Source of the DNA: Streptomyces antioxidans
Lineage (GTDB): Bacteria; Actinomycetota; Actinomycetes; Streptomycetales; Streptomycetaceae
DNA length: 54,991 nucleotides
Direction of reading: 5' to 3'
NCBI RefSeq assembly: GCF_000968685.2
Contig: NZ_LAKD02000084.1
Location: 1 to 54,991, forward strand
Below, piece by piece: positions 8,512 to 16,999 of this stretch. How positions within the stretch are numbered: the first letter of the stretch is position 1; every line of letters begins with the position of its first letter. Made by a program: the position numbers and the translations under genes. A model generated the notes under the pieces. The model was given only the letters and a program-made list of their open reading frames with translations. It had not been told where the DNA came from and made no database searches.

Positions 8512-9168
8512 ATGTACTCCTTGAGCCAGATCAAGCCCGATGATGTGGGCCTTATTCGGATATTGCAAACGGAAACTCCAAGCAGTTTCCGGCTGATCTG
8601 TTTCCCGGAATCCGCCCACTCCACCGCGTACTACCTCTCACTGTCCGAGCTCCTGCTGCCCACGGTGGAGGTGTTGGCGATCCAGTACCCCCTCTACGCC
8701 GGGCTCGAGGACGATGAGCCGCTGACCGACTCCGCCGACCTCGCGGACCGGATCTTCGGTGCGCTGGGGGAGTGGATGGACCGCCCGCTGGCCTTCTTCG
8801 GCCACCGGGCCGGCGCCGACCTCGCCTACCGCGTCGCCGAGCGCCTGGAGCGGGAGACCGGGACCCCGCTGCTGACCCTGTTCGTCTCCGGCCGGACCGC
8901 GCACTGGGGCATGACCCTGGGGCCCCCGGCGCTCGGCTGCCGGATCGTCGCCCTCGCCGGTGAGGGCGATCCCAAGACCCCGCTGCGCGGCGTACGGGCC
9001 TGGCGGCGGCGGACCAGCGGACGATTCGACCTCGAGGTGTTTCCCGGTTCCCGCTACTACCTCGACTCGAGCCGGAGAGAGGTCGTCAACCTGGTGCACG
9101 ACCAGCTGCTCTCCCAAGTCCCCGTCGACGCCGAGTGGGAGGCCGGCGCCGAAGACCAGGGAGCCTAG
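8512..9168 (+). CDS. Type II thioesterase-like alpha/beta-hydrolase lacking catalytic Ser and His (probable pseudoenzyme)
   Basis: The 218-residue length and overall layout match type II (editing) thioesterases of PKS/NRPS clusters: FRLICFPESA near the N-terminus, the YPLYAGLEDDEP region, the nucleophile-elbow helix, and a GEGDP acidic loop. The nucleophile motif, however, reads GHRAG, with Arg99 (codon CGG at 8806) where Ser is required. The catalytic-His motif reads FPGSRYYL, with Arg181 where His is expected. Asp153 remains. The frame is intact with normal codon use, so the gene is not simply decaying. It may act as a scaffold or ligand-binding subunit. It precedes the CoA ligase by 57 bases, probably in one transcript. 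The ATG at 8512 has GGGG immediately before it but poor spacing, so the start is uncertain. Confidence 0.85.
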   Translation: MYSLSQIKPDDVGLIRILQTETPSSFRLICFPESAHSTAYYLSLSELLLPTVEVLAIQYPLYAGLEDDEPLTDSADLADRIFGALGEWMDRPLAFFGHRAGADLAYRVAERLERETGTPLLTLFVSGRTAHWGMTLGPPALGCRIVALAGEGDPKTPLRGVRAWRRRTSGRFDLEVFPGSRYYLDSSRREVVNLVHDQLLSQVPVDAEWEAGAEDQGA

Positions 9169-9225
9169 GGGGGACCCGCCCAGGGCTGCCCGTACTCCTG
9201 AGCGAAAAGGAAAAGAGTACGTTCG

Positions 9226-10635
9226 ATGACCGCGAAGATCTACGCGCTCGACTCGGTGCAGACCCTGGCCGACTTCGAGCTGGACGCGCTGCGCGTCGCC
9301 GATGTGATCCGCGAGCACGGGGTGACCCACGGCGACCGCGTCATCTTCAAGGCGGGCAACTCCGCCGCCTATGTGAGCGTGCTGTTCGCGCTCATGCACG
9401 TGGGCGCCTCCATCGTCCTGGTCGACCAGCAGGAGCACCCGGACGAGACCCGGCGGATAGCGGGGCGCACCGGCGCCGCGATCGCCCTGGTGGACGACGA
9501 CGCCCCGATCCACGACGACATCCGTACGGTGAACCTCTACGAGCTGATCGCCCCGGCCGCCGGGCGCCCGCTCAGCCAGCGGGAGCTGTCCTTCGACGCC
9601 TGGGCCGACCGGCGCGACGGCCTGATCATGTGGACCTCGGGCTCCACCGGCGAGCCCAAGGGCGCCGTCAAGTCCGGCCGTAAGTTCCTCATCAACCTGG
9701 AGCGCAACGCCGCCCAGGTCGGGCACCGGCCGGACGATGTGCTGCTGCCGCTGCTGCCCTTCGCCCACCAGTACGGGCTGTCCATGGTGCTCATCGCCTG
9801 GCTCACCCGCTGTTCCCTGGTGATCGCCCCGTACAAGCGCCTGGACCGGGCCGTCCAGATGGCCGGACGGACCGGCGCCACGGTGATCGACGCCACCCCG
9901 TCCAGCTACCGCACCATGCTCAACCTGGTCGGCCGCAAGCCGTCGCTGCGGGCCCAGTTGGCGGGCGTCCGGATGTTCTGCTCGGGCGCCGCGCCGTTGG
10001 ACGGCGCGCTCTCCGAGCGCTATGTGGCCGAATTCGGACTGCCGCTGCTGGACAGCTACGGCAGCACCGAGCTGGGCAACATCGCCTTCGCCACCCTGGA
10101 GAACCCGGTCTCCTGCGGCCGGGCCATGGACGGCATCAAGCTGCGGGTCATCGGCGAGGACGGCCACCCGGCCGCCCCCGGCCAGGCCGGTGAGATCGAG
10201 GTCGACACCCCGGACGCGCTCGAGGGCCACCTCGCCGAGGACGGCACCATCGACGCCGTGCCCACCGGCTGGCAGTCCACCGGCGACCTCGGCTACCTCG
10301 ACGGACGGGACAACCTCTTCGTCCTGGGGCGGAAGTTCGCGGTGCACCGCTCCGGCTACACGCTCTACCCCGAGCTGATCGAGCGTAAGGCGGCGCTCGC
10401 CGGGATCTCCACCCGGATCGTGCCGCTCCCCGACGAGCGCCGCGCCGGTGACGAGCAGCTGGTCTTCTTCGTGGAGGACGAGGAGCTGCGGGACGCCAAG
10501 CACTGGCGGGAGCGGCTTTGCCAGGTGCTCCCGGTCTACGAACAGCCCAACCGGGTCGAGGTGCTGGAGAACTTCCCGCTCAACCGCAACGGCAAGCCGG
10601 ACAAGCGCCGCCTCGAAGAGCTCGCCCGGGGCTGA
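9226..10635 (+). CDS. AMP-dependent acyl-CoA ligase, probable 4-guanidinobutanoate-CoA ligase
   Basis: The 469-residue adenylate-forming enzyme has core motifs WTSGSTGEPKG (136-146), YGSTELGN, STGDLGYLDG with a following GRK, and the C-terminal catalytic lysine motif NRNGKPDKRR. The N-terminal region is short compared with many family members. It would activate a free acid as acyl-AMP and then acyl-CoA. Next to an arginine-oxidase-like gene and a discrete acyltransferase, the best guess for substrate is 4-guanidinobutanoate as PKS starter; the sequence alone does not fix it. The ATG at 9226 follows AAGGAAAAG. The gene ends at a strong hairpin facing the convergent amine oxidase gene. Confidence 0.93.
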   Translation: MTAKIYALDSVQTLADFELDALRVADVIREHGVTHGDRVIFKAGNSAAYVSVLFALMHVGASIVLVDQQEHPDETRRIAGRTGAAIALVDDDAPIHDDIRTVNLYELIAPAAGRPLSQRELSFDAWADRRDGLIMWTSGSTGEPKGAVKSGRKFLINLERNAAQVGHRPDDVLLPLLPFAHQYGLSMVLIAWLTRCSLVIAPYKRLDRAVQMAGRTGATVIDATPSSYRTMLNLVGRKPSLRAQLAGVRMFCSGAAPLDGALSERYVAEFGLPLLDSYGSTELGNIAFATLENPVSCGRAMDGIKLRVIGEDGHPAAPGQAGEIEVDTPDALEGHLAEDGTIDAVPTGWQSTGDLGYLDGRDNLFVLGRKFAVHRSGYTLYPELIERKAALAGISTRIVPLPDERRAGDEQLVFFVEDEELRDAKHWRERLCQVLPVYEQPNRVEVLENFPLNRNGKPDKRRLEELARG

Positions 10636-10649
10636 GACATGACGTGACA

Positions 10650-10682
10650 CAGGACGGGGGAGCCGCCGGCTCCCCCGTCCTG
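10650..10682. terminator. Bidirectional hairpin terminator
   Basis: This is a perfect 15-base inverted repeat (10650-10664 and 10668-10682) with a 3-base loop. It lies 14 bases after the CoA ligase stop and 16 bases beyond the stop of the convergent amine oxidase gene. The arms are very GC-rich and there is no T-run, as is common in Streptomyces. Confidence 0.85.
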
Positions 10683-10698
10683 CGTGACCCCGCAGGCG

Positions 10699-12357
10699 TC
10701 AGTCGTACGGAAGCTCCAGCGGCGCGAAGGTGTCGAAGAGGTCACCGGGGCCGGGGTTGTCCGGGTGGGTGGTGCCGCCGAGGTGGCGCAGCACGCCCCA
10801 CACCGCGTTCAGCGCCGTGGTCACCGCGCCCTCGGCGAACCCGGCCGTCCAGGAGACATCGTCCCCGCACAGGAAGAAGCCCTGCTGCCCCGGATCCATC
10901 CCGTCCTGCATGAACTGGGTGAACAGCCGCCGCTGATAGCGGTAGTGGCCGGGCAGATTGTTCTTGAAGGCGCCCATGAAGCGGGGCTCGGTCTCCCAGG
11001 TGACGGTCAGCGGCCCCGCGATGATGTGCGACCGGATGTCCACGTCCGGATAGATCACGGCCAGCTTGGCCAGCAGCGTCTCCAGCCGCTCCTCGGCCGA
11101 GAGCGTGGCGACCTTCAGCGAGTCGTCGTTCCAGGTGTACGACAGGCACATCACCCCGGGCTGGCCGGGCCCGTCGTCGAACAGGTAGACCCCGCGCGGC
11201 ATCCGGTCGGTGAGCGTCATGCTCATCGCGTCCTGGCCGGTCGCCGGGTCGGTGTCCCGCCAGAACGGCCGGTCGACCAGGACGAACAGCTTGGACGCGC
11301 CCATGTAGTGGGTGCGCTCCACAGCGGTCCACCGCGGGGTGGACAGCAGCGTCGGATCGCAGTCGACCCGGTTCAGCAGCGTCCACACATGCGGGCTGTA
11401 GACCACCGCGGGGAACGTGCGCTCCGCGCCGCTCTCGTCCGTCACCCGGATGCCGTCGGCGGTCCGCCGCAGCCGGGTGACCGCGGGCCGGGGCCGGCCG
11501 TCGTGCAGCGAGGCCAGCGAGGTGCCCCGCGGCCAGTGGGCGAGCCCATCGGGCCGGTGCTCCCACAGCCCGTTGGGCACCTGGGAGGAGCCGCCGACTA
11601 TGCCGACCTGGTTGTCGTCGGCCTCGGTGACCACGACGCGCAGGATCTCCAGCACCGAGTTGGGGAAGTCGGTGTCCCAGCCGCCGGTGCCGAAGCCCAC
11701 CTGGCCGAAGATCTCCCGGTGGCGGAACGACTGGAAGGTGGAGGAGGTGGCGAGGAAGCCGTAGAAGGACTGGTCGTCGAACTCCCTGACCAGCGAGTTC
11801 CATACGGTCTTCAGCGTGCTGACGTCCCGCCGCTGGATGGCGTCCCGCAGCGTGGCCAGGTCGGCCCGCTCCTGGAGCGCCTTGTCCCAGGCGTCGGCGA
11901 CCTCCTGGTACACCTCCGGTAGCTCACCGGCGGTGCGCGCCCGGTCCTGACCGCCGTTCAGATCGATCAGCGTGCTCGCGGTGGCCGGTGCCAAGGGATT
12001 AGGGAAAGGACGAGTGGACAGCCCCAGCAAATCGATGTAGTGGAACAGCGACCGGGCGGCGACGGGAAAGCGCATGGCACCCATCTCCGCCTTGTATTCC
12101 GGATTACCGGGGAAGGGCGTGGAACGCATCCGGCCGCCCAGTTGCTCCGCCTCATAAAGAACTGGGGAAAGCCCTAGTCGTAGAAGCTCATAGGCCGCGG
12201 TAAGACCCGACATCCCGCCGCCGATGACGGCGACTTCGGTCCCGTGCATCGCTGCGGGCAGGGCGCCCAGACCTGCCGGATGGGACAGCCATCTGTCGTA
12301 GGAAAAGGGGAAATCCGGCACGAGCATCGTCGTGGCGGACGCGGTGGCGCACGTCAT
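10699..12357 (-). CDS. Flavin monoamine oxidase / amino-acid 2-monooxygenase, probable arginine monooxygenase
   Basis: The 552-residue FAD enzyme has the dinucleotide-binding motif VAVIGGGMSGLTAAYELL (Gly46-Gly51), the GGRM motif that follows in amine oxidases, and a late FAD-binding motif GAVTTALNAVWG near the C-terminus. It resembles lysine/tryptophan 2-monooxygenases. In guanidino-polyketide pathways (azalomycin-type) such an enzyme oxidatively decarboxylates L-arginine to 4-guanidinobutanamide, which an amidase then converts to 4-guanidinobutanoate. No amidase is visible in this window. The ATG at 12357 has GAGG 8 bases upstream and lies 38 bases after the LAL regulator stop, so the two genes are probably co-transcribed. 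Confidence 0.9.
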   Translation of the reverse strand: MTCATASATTMLVPDFPFSYDRWLSHPAGLGALPAAMHGTEVAVIGGGMSGLTAAYELLRLGLSPVLYEAEQLGGRMRSTPFPGNPEYKAEMGAMRFPVAARSLFHYIDLLGLSTRPFPNPLAPATASTLIDLNGGQDRARTAGELPEVYQEVADAWDKALQERADLATLRDAIQRRDVSTLKTVWNSLVREFDDQSFYGFLATSSTFQSFRHREIFGQVGFGTGGWDTDFPNSVLEILRVVVTEADDNQVGIVGGSSQVPNGLWEHRPDGLAHWPRGTSLASLHDGRPRPAVTRLRRTADGIRVTDESGAERTFPAVVYSPHVWTLLNRVDCDPTLLSTPRWTAVERTHYMGASKLFVLVDRPFWRDTDPATGQDAMSMTLTDRMPRGVYLFDDGPGQPGVMCLSYTWNDDSLKVATLSAEERLETLLAKLAVIYPDVDIRSHIIAGPLTVTWETEPRFMGAFKNNLPGHYRYQRRLFTQFMQDGMDPGQQGFFLCGDDVSWTAGFAEGAVTTALNAVWGVLRHLGGTTHPDNPGPGDLFDTFAPLELPYD

Positions 12358-12395
12358 GGCATCAACCTCGTTGGGGCCGAGTGGCTTCGCGGGGA

Positions 12396-15266
12396 TCAGG
12401 CGGTATAAGCGACATCGAAATCCAGGCTCGCGGGCAGTTCTCGGCGCTGGCTGATGTTGATCTTCCGGTAGACACGGGTCAAGTGTTGTTCCACCGTGGA
12501 GATCGTGATGAAAAGCTTAGCGGCGATCTCACGGTTGGTGTAGCCGGAAGCTGCTAGTGCTGCCACTCGACTTTCTGCGTCAGAGAGTTCGGAAAAGGCG
12601 GCGGTATCCTCTCCGGTACGGGCCGCCTCCGACAGGGCCGAACGGGCCGGAGTGCGCTGCAATGAGCGGGACAGCTCATCGGCGCCGCAGCTGTCCGCGA
12701 GCCGCAGGGCCCGACGGGTCATCAGTCGGCTGGTGTCCAGATCGCCGAGCTGCTTGTGCGCCTCCGCGAGGTCCGCGAGCGCCCGCGCCATCTCGTACCA
12801 GCCGCCGCTCGCCTGGAGCACCCCCACCGCCTGCTGCAGCAGCGCGACGCGCTCGTGCCGCGGCCGGGTGGCGGCCAGGACCCGCAGCGCGGCGCCCCGG
12901 GTGCGCGAGGAGGACTCCCCGGCCAGTTCCAGCTGCTCCTCCGCCAGCCGCGCCGCCCGCTCCTGGCCGCCGAGCGTCAGCCAGGTCTCGGCGGCGCCGA
13001 GCCGCCAGGTCAGGGTGGCGGGGGAGTCCAGACCCCATGCGGCCATCTTCTCGCCGCAGGCGCGGAAGTCGGTGAGGGCCGCGTGCTGACGGCCGGTGGC
13101 CAGCTGGTGCCGGGCCCGTGCGTAGAGGTAGTGCAGCCCGAAGCGGTTGCGGTACATCCCGTCCGGCACCGGGCGGGCGAGCAGTTCGGCCGCCGCGTCA
13201 TGGTTGCCCATCGCGGTGTGGGCGTTGATCAGCATCCCCAGCGGCATGCCGACGGTGACGCCCCAGCCGCGCGCCGGAAGCTCCTCAAGCGCCCGCTCCG
13301 CGTACCGGACGGTGTCCCGCAGCCGTCCCACGCGCAGCGCGATCTGGGCCCGCAGCACGCAGAAGTAGGCCAGCAGCGCCTTGGCGCCGCGCTCGGAGGT
13401 CTCCTCGATCAGCCGGTCGCACCAGGTGGTGGCGGTGGCGTGGCGGTCGGCGTACACCAGCGTCTGGAGCGCGGCGTGCACCGTCAGCATCGTACGGTCG
13501 GAGAGCCGTACGGTCTCCAGCACCCGCTCCGCCGCCCGTACGGCGCGCTCGTCGACTCCCCGGCTCAGCACGGTCCGCAGCGCGCGGAACGCGGTCAGAT
13601 GGGGCGACTCCGGGGTCTGGTCCGGCGACAGCGGGACGTCCCACGGGCCGTCGTCCTCCTCCTGGTCCAGGAAGGGCCGCAGCTCGGGGTGGTCGGGGTA
13701 GGTGGAGGACAGCGCGAGCCGGATGGCGCGCAGCCCGGTGTCCAGCCCGGTGCCGGGGTGTTCGGCGGCGGCCCGGCTGACCTGCTCGAGCGCGGCGGCG
13801 GCCTCGTCCATCCGGCCGAGGCCCAGCAGCCCGATGACGACCGGGATGGTCTCGGGGGCGGGCAGCAGCCCGCTGCCCGCGGGACCGGCCAGCGACTGCA
13901 GCCGCCGCATCTGGGAGAGCGGGTTGAACGGCCACATGGCCTGCACCATCGTGGCCTGGAGCTGAAGCGCCTCGCGCTCGTCGGTGGTGTAGCGGTCGGC
14001 CATCTGGAGGCAGTTCATCGCCAGTTCTCTGTGGTCCGCGGCGATGGCGTGCACGGCGGCGTCGCACAGCGCCTGCGTGATCCAGTCCTCGACCGGCCCG
14101 GGCGCCTCGTGGGCGAGCAGATGGCGGGCCACGTCGATGGGGTCGGCGCCCTCCTCGTACAGCAGCCGGGCGGCGCGGTGGTGCAGCGGGCCGAGCTCGT
14201 GCAGCTCCAGGTCGTCCAGGAGCACCGTGCGCACCGCGTCGCTGCGGAACCGCCCGCCGTGCAGGATCCCGACCTCGGTGAGCAGCGCGACGGACTGCCG
14301 GACCAGCCGCTCCTCGACCTCGATCAGCCTGCTCAGCAGGGGAACGGACGTGGCGTCACCCAGCAGCGCGACTCCGTGGGCCACCCGGCGGTGGGCCGGT
14401 CCGCCGCGGTAGACGCAGGACAGCGCCGCCTGCCGGAACAGCTCACCGGCCACCGGGGCGTCCGTACCGGGCGCGGGGTCGAGGGGGCCGCGGGTGAGAC
14501 GGGAGAACCGGTCGTCCAGCAGCCCGCGCAGCAGCAGCAGATTGCCGCCGGTCAGCTCGTGGTACGCGGCGGCGTGGCGCCCGGCGTCCTCGGTGCCCAG
14601 CTCCCCGGCCAGCAGTGTGGAGACGCCCGAGACGGTGAGCGGGGCGAGCCGGACGTGGCACACCTTCGGCTCGTGCAGCAGCTCGTCCAGGGCGGTGGCG
14701 GCGGGGCCCGTCAGCGCCCCGCGGCTCACCACGACGGACAGCGCCCCCGAGCGGCAGCGGCGGATGCCGTACGCCAGGCAGCGCAGCGACGGCAGATCGG
14801 CGAACTGCACATCGTCGATGGCGATCAACAGGGGGGCGTCGCCGGTCAGTTGGTCGAGGGTGCGGTGGAAGTCCTGGAGCAGCGGGAGCTCGGCCTGTGC
14901 CGGGCCGTTCGGGTCGCGCAGCGCCTCGAGGCCGGGGCGCGGCCGGGAGGGCCGCACATGGGGCGGCATGCCCTGGTAGAGCTGCTCGAGCACGGCGTAG
15001 GGGAACTTCTGCTCCGAGGCGGAGGCGACCGCGGGCAGCACCCGGACGCCGCGTCCGCCCGCCGTATCCGTCACGGTGTGCAGAAGTGCGGTCTTGCCCG
15101 ATGTCACCGCGCCGCTGATGACGGCGAGCCGGCTTCCCTCGCGGGCGCCCTCGAAGAGGAGCCGATTGAGCCGGGCTATCTCCTGATCGCGCTCCACCAA
15201 CACGTACGAAACACCTTCCCCGAGTTTCCGTGTGCGCAGGGGTGTTGAAAGCGAATCACCGTGCAT
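12396..15266 (-). CDS. LAL-family LuxR transcriptional regulator (large ATP-binding)
   Basis: This 956-residue protein has the LAL layout: an N-terminal AAA-like ATPase with Walker A GAVTSGKTA (52-60) and a LLIAIDDVQFAD Walker B, a long helical TPR-like middle, and a C-terminal LuxR helix-turn-helix. The last spans about the final 65 residues, with the signature SGYTNREIAAKLFITISTVEQH. Proteins of this type are usual pathway-specific activators of polyene and macrolide clusters. The ATG at 15266 has only a weak AGGTG; a GTG at 15203, just before VERDQE and preceded by GGAAGG, is a real alternative and would match the shorter N-termini of many LAL proteins. It probably controls this cluster through sites in the adjacent 15267-15877 region. 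Confidence 0.95.
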   Translation of the reverse strand: MHGDSLSTPLRTRKLGEGVSYVLVERDQEIARLNRLLFEGAREGSRLAVISGAVTSGKTALLHTVTDTAGGRGVRVLPAVASASEQKFPYAVLEQLYQGMPPHVRPSRPRPGLEALRDPNGPAQAELPLLQDFHRTLDQLTGDAPLLIAIDDVQFADLPSLRCLAYGIRRCRSGALSVVVSRGALTGPAATALDELLHEPKVCHVRLAPLTVSGVSTLLAGELGTEDAGRHAAAYHELTGGNLLLLRGLLDDRFSRLTRGPLDPAPGTDAPVAGELFRQAALSCVYRGGPAHRRVAHGVALLGDATSVPLLSRLIEVEERLVRQSVALLTEVGILHGGRFRSDAVRTVLLDDLELHELGPLHHRAARLLYEEGADPIDVARHLLAHEAPGPVEDWITQALCDAAVHAIAADHRELAMNCLQMADRYTTDEREALQLQATMVQAMWPFNPLSQMRRLQSLAGPAGSGLLPAPETIPVVIGLLGLGRMDEAAAALEQVSRAAAEHPGTGLDTGLRAIRLALSSTYPDHPELRPFLDQEEDDGPWDVPLSPDQTPESPHLTAFRALRTVLSRGVDERAVRAAERVLETVRLSDRTMLTVHAALQTLVYADRHATATTWCDRLIEETSERGAKALLAYFCVLRAQIALRVGRLRDTVRYAERALEELPARGWGVTVGMPLGMLINAHTAMGNHDAAAELLARPVPDGMYRNRFGLHYLYARARHQLATGRQHAALTDFRACGEKMAAWGLDSPATLTWRLGAAETWLTLGGQERAARLAEEQLELAGESSSRTRGAALRVLAATRPRHERVALLQQAVGVLQASGGWYEMARALADLAEAHKQLGDLDTSRLMTRRALRLADSCGADELSRSLQRTPARSALSEAARTGEDTAAFSELSDAESRVAALAASGYTNREIAAKLFITISTVEQHLTRVYRKINISQRRELPASLDFDVAYTA

Positions 15267-15317
15267 GGCGCACCTGGTAATGCATCGTCCCCCGAGAGTT
15301 GAAAATACCGTGCCGCT

Positions 15318-15362
15318 GTTCGGGTCCCCTATCCCTTCCGTTCGGGTCCCCTATCACCTTCC
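15318..15362. repeat. 22-bp direct repeat in the LAL promoter
   Basis: Two adjacent copies occur at 15318-15339 and 15340-15362, identical except for a short A/C change with a one-base insertion. Each includes GGGTCCCCTATC. The reverse complement contains GATAGGGGAC, so each copy carries the TAGGGG hexamer seen in the exporter promoter. They lie 50-95 bases upstream of the regulator start, where an autoregulatory site would be. Confidence 0.85.
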
Positions 15363-15801
15363 GTTGCCGCACGCTGTGCGGCGGCATCGCTGCTCTGTGT
15401 CATGTCGCGTGTTCCCCACCCCGCCCGGCCGGGTTGGGCATGCCGACCGGGATCACGGGTATGGGGTGGATGCGCACTCTAGCAGTGCTGTTGGTACGAA
15501 AAGATGACCGTCTCGTCACGGGAGAAAGTGTTCGATTACGGTCTCGTCCCTGGAGCCGAGTTGTGAAGTTCGGAGTCGACTCTCAGATCGGGCTTCGTCG
15601 CAGGTGGTTGGGGGGTTCCTGGAGGTAACGCCCCTGTCAGATGTGAAAGTTGCGCAAAAGTGTAGGAAACAACTGAACCTTGAGTTCGTCCTCCCGCATC
15701 CCGTTGTGTGTGTTTCCCCTGTTCGATGGTCGGCGTCATCGTCGCCCCAGGCATCCATTAGCATCGCCGCGGCCACCGATTCGCCCGCGGTGTGTCATGG
15801 G

Positions 15802-15849
15802 CCACTATGGGAACGGCTACTAGGGAAACCACTAGTTGTCGGATAGTGG
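15802..15849. promoter_or_regulatory. Candidate LuxR/LAL operator with nested dyad symmetry
   Basis: The core CTAGGGAAACCACTAG (15820-15835) matches 14 of 16 positions of the PimM-type operator consensus CTVGGGAWWTCCCBAG known from polyene clusters. It is framed by a second perfect inverted pair, CCACTAT (15802-15808) and ATAGTGG (15843-15849). The core lies 43 bases upstream of the sulfotransferase start codon. This is a pattern match by eye; binding is inferred. Confidence 0.6.
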
Positions 15850-15877
15850 TCCGAGCGAGAAACGGGAGGAAGTGCGC

Positions 15878-16921
15878 GTGGTCTACCAGAAGTTGACATT
15901 TGTCGTCGGCACCGGTCGGTGCGGTTCGACGGCCCTGTCTCAGATCATTAATATTCATCCGGATGTTCTCAGCGTCAATGAATTGTTTGCCAGCATTCCC
16001 GATGCGGAGGTGCTGGACGAGGCCCCGCTGAGCGGTTCGGATTTCTGGGGATTTCTGTCCCGGCCCAATGTGGTCACCAATAGCATGATCAAGAATGGCG
16101 CCATCCCGCCCGAGTTCCTGTATCACAGAATGCCCAAGCGGCGGTTCGACGCGGAGACCACCGGTGTCCCGGCCGTCAGCGTCATGGTGCTGCCCCATCT
16201 GACCGACGACCCCGACGCGCTCTTCGACGAGTTGGCGGCCGAGGTCACCACCTGGCCCACCCGTCCTCCGGCGGACCACTGGAGGGCCCTCTTCGCCACC
16301 CTCGGCGCACGGCTCGGCAACCCCGGAGCCGTCGTCGAACGCACCGGCCTCTCCATCGGCCGGGTGCCCGATATGCGCCGCGCCTTCCCCGAGGCCCGCT
16401 TTGTGCACCTCTACCGCCAGGGCCCCGACTGTGCCGTCTCGATGAGCCGCCACTTCAGCTTCCGGATGATCCCGATGCTGTGGGAGATGGCCGACCGCTG
16501 CGGTCTCGAGAGCCCGTCGCAACTGACGCCGGAACACGCGGCCCAGCTCCCGCCCGACCTCGCCCCGCTGCTGAGCGACCGGTACGACCCGGCGCTGGTG
16601 TGGGAACGCCCCATCCCGATCGACACCTTCGGCACCCTGTGGTCCGAGACGATCGTCGACGGCCTGCGGAAGCTGGACCGGGTCCCGGCCGAGCAGCGCA
16701 CCGCGCTGTCGTACGAGACCCTGCTGGAGGAGCCGGAGAAGGAGCTGATCCGGCTCGCCGAGTTCATCGGGGTGGAACCGCGCCGCGACTGGCTGGACGC
16801 GTCCATCGCCCACCTCGACGGCGGCCGGCCCGGCGCGGCCAGCAAGCTGGCCGGGGATGAGCTCACCACGCTGCTGGAATCCTGTAGCCCGGGGATGCGG
16901 GCGCTCGCCGCCCATCAGTAG
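15878..16921 (+). CDS. PAPS-dependent sulfotransferase
   Basis: The 347-residue protein begins with the 5'-phosphosulfate-binding loop VVGTGRCGSTAL (residues 9-20), the standard first motif of cytosolic-type sulfotransferases. A later stretch has the arrangement expected of the 3'-phosphate motif (ARFVHLYRQGPDCAVSMSRHFS). It would transfer sulfate from PAPS to a hydroxyl. Clethramycin and mediomycins are guanidino/amino polyenes that carry a sulfate ester, so a tailoring role on such a product is plausible. The GTG at 15878 is chosen because GGGAGGA ends 7 bases upstream. It is the last gene that clearly belongs to the cluster, and it lies behind the candidate LuxR operator. Confidence 0.9.
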   Translation: MVYQKLTFVVGTGRCGSTALSQIINIHPDVLSVNELFASIPDAEVLDEAPLSGSDFWGFLSRPNVVTNSMIKNGAIPPEFLYHRMPKRRFDAETTGVPAVSVMVLPHLTDDPDALFDELAAEVTTWPTRPPADHWRALFATLGARLGNPGAVVERTGLSIGRVPDMRRAFPEARFVHLYRQGPDCAVSMSRHFSFRMIPMLWEMADRCGLESPSQLTPEHAAQLPPDLAPLLSDRYDPALVWERPIPIDTFGTLWSETIVDGLRKLDRVPAEQRTALSYETLLEEPEKELIRLAEFIGVEPRRDWLDASIAHLDGGRPGAASKLAGDELTTLLESCSPGMRALAAHQ

Positions 16922-16999
16922 GGCGCATGTCGTCATCCGGTGGCGGCCGCCCTCCTGGAGGCCGGTCGCCGGGTGGCGCCCGGTGCCTATCATCGTGGT

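Larger units (their letters stand above)
15267..15877. promoter_or_regulatory. Divergent promoter region between LAL regulator and sulfotransferase
   Basis: These 611 bases contain no convincing gene; a small minus-strand open frame at 15516-15776 lacks recognisable features. Two structured elements are annotated separately: a 22-bp direct repeat near the regulator and a palindromic operator near the sulfotransferase. The middle part (about 15480-15760) is noticeably AT-richer than the flanking genes, as expected of regulatory DNA. Confidence 0.7.

Noticed and set aside
8806..8808. Sequencing error as the cause of the missing thioesterase serine
   Set aside because: The codon is CGG, which is more than one change away from most Ser codons in context, and the His position is independently Arg; two unrelated errors are unlikely.
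12756..15248. 830-codon plus-strand frame opposite the LAL regulator
   Set aside because: The minus-strand LAL protein has ATPase and LuxR motifs throughout; the plus frame has none.
15516..15776. 86-codon minus-strand frame in the LAL/sulfotransferase gap
   Set aside because: No ribosome site, no domain and weak codon bias; the region is better explained as regulatory.
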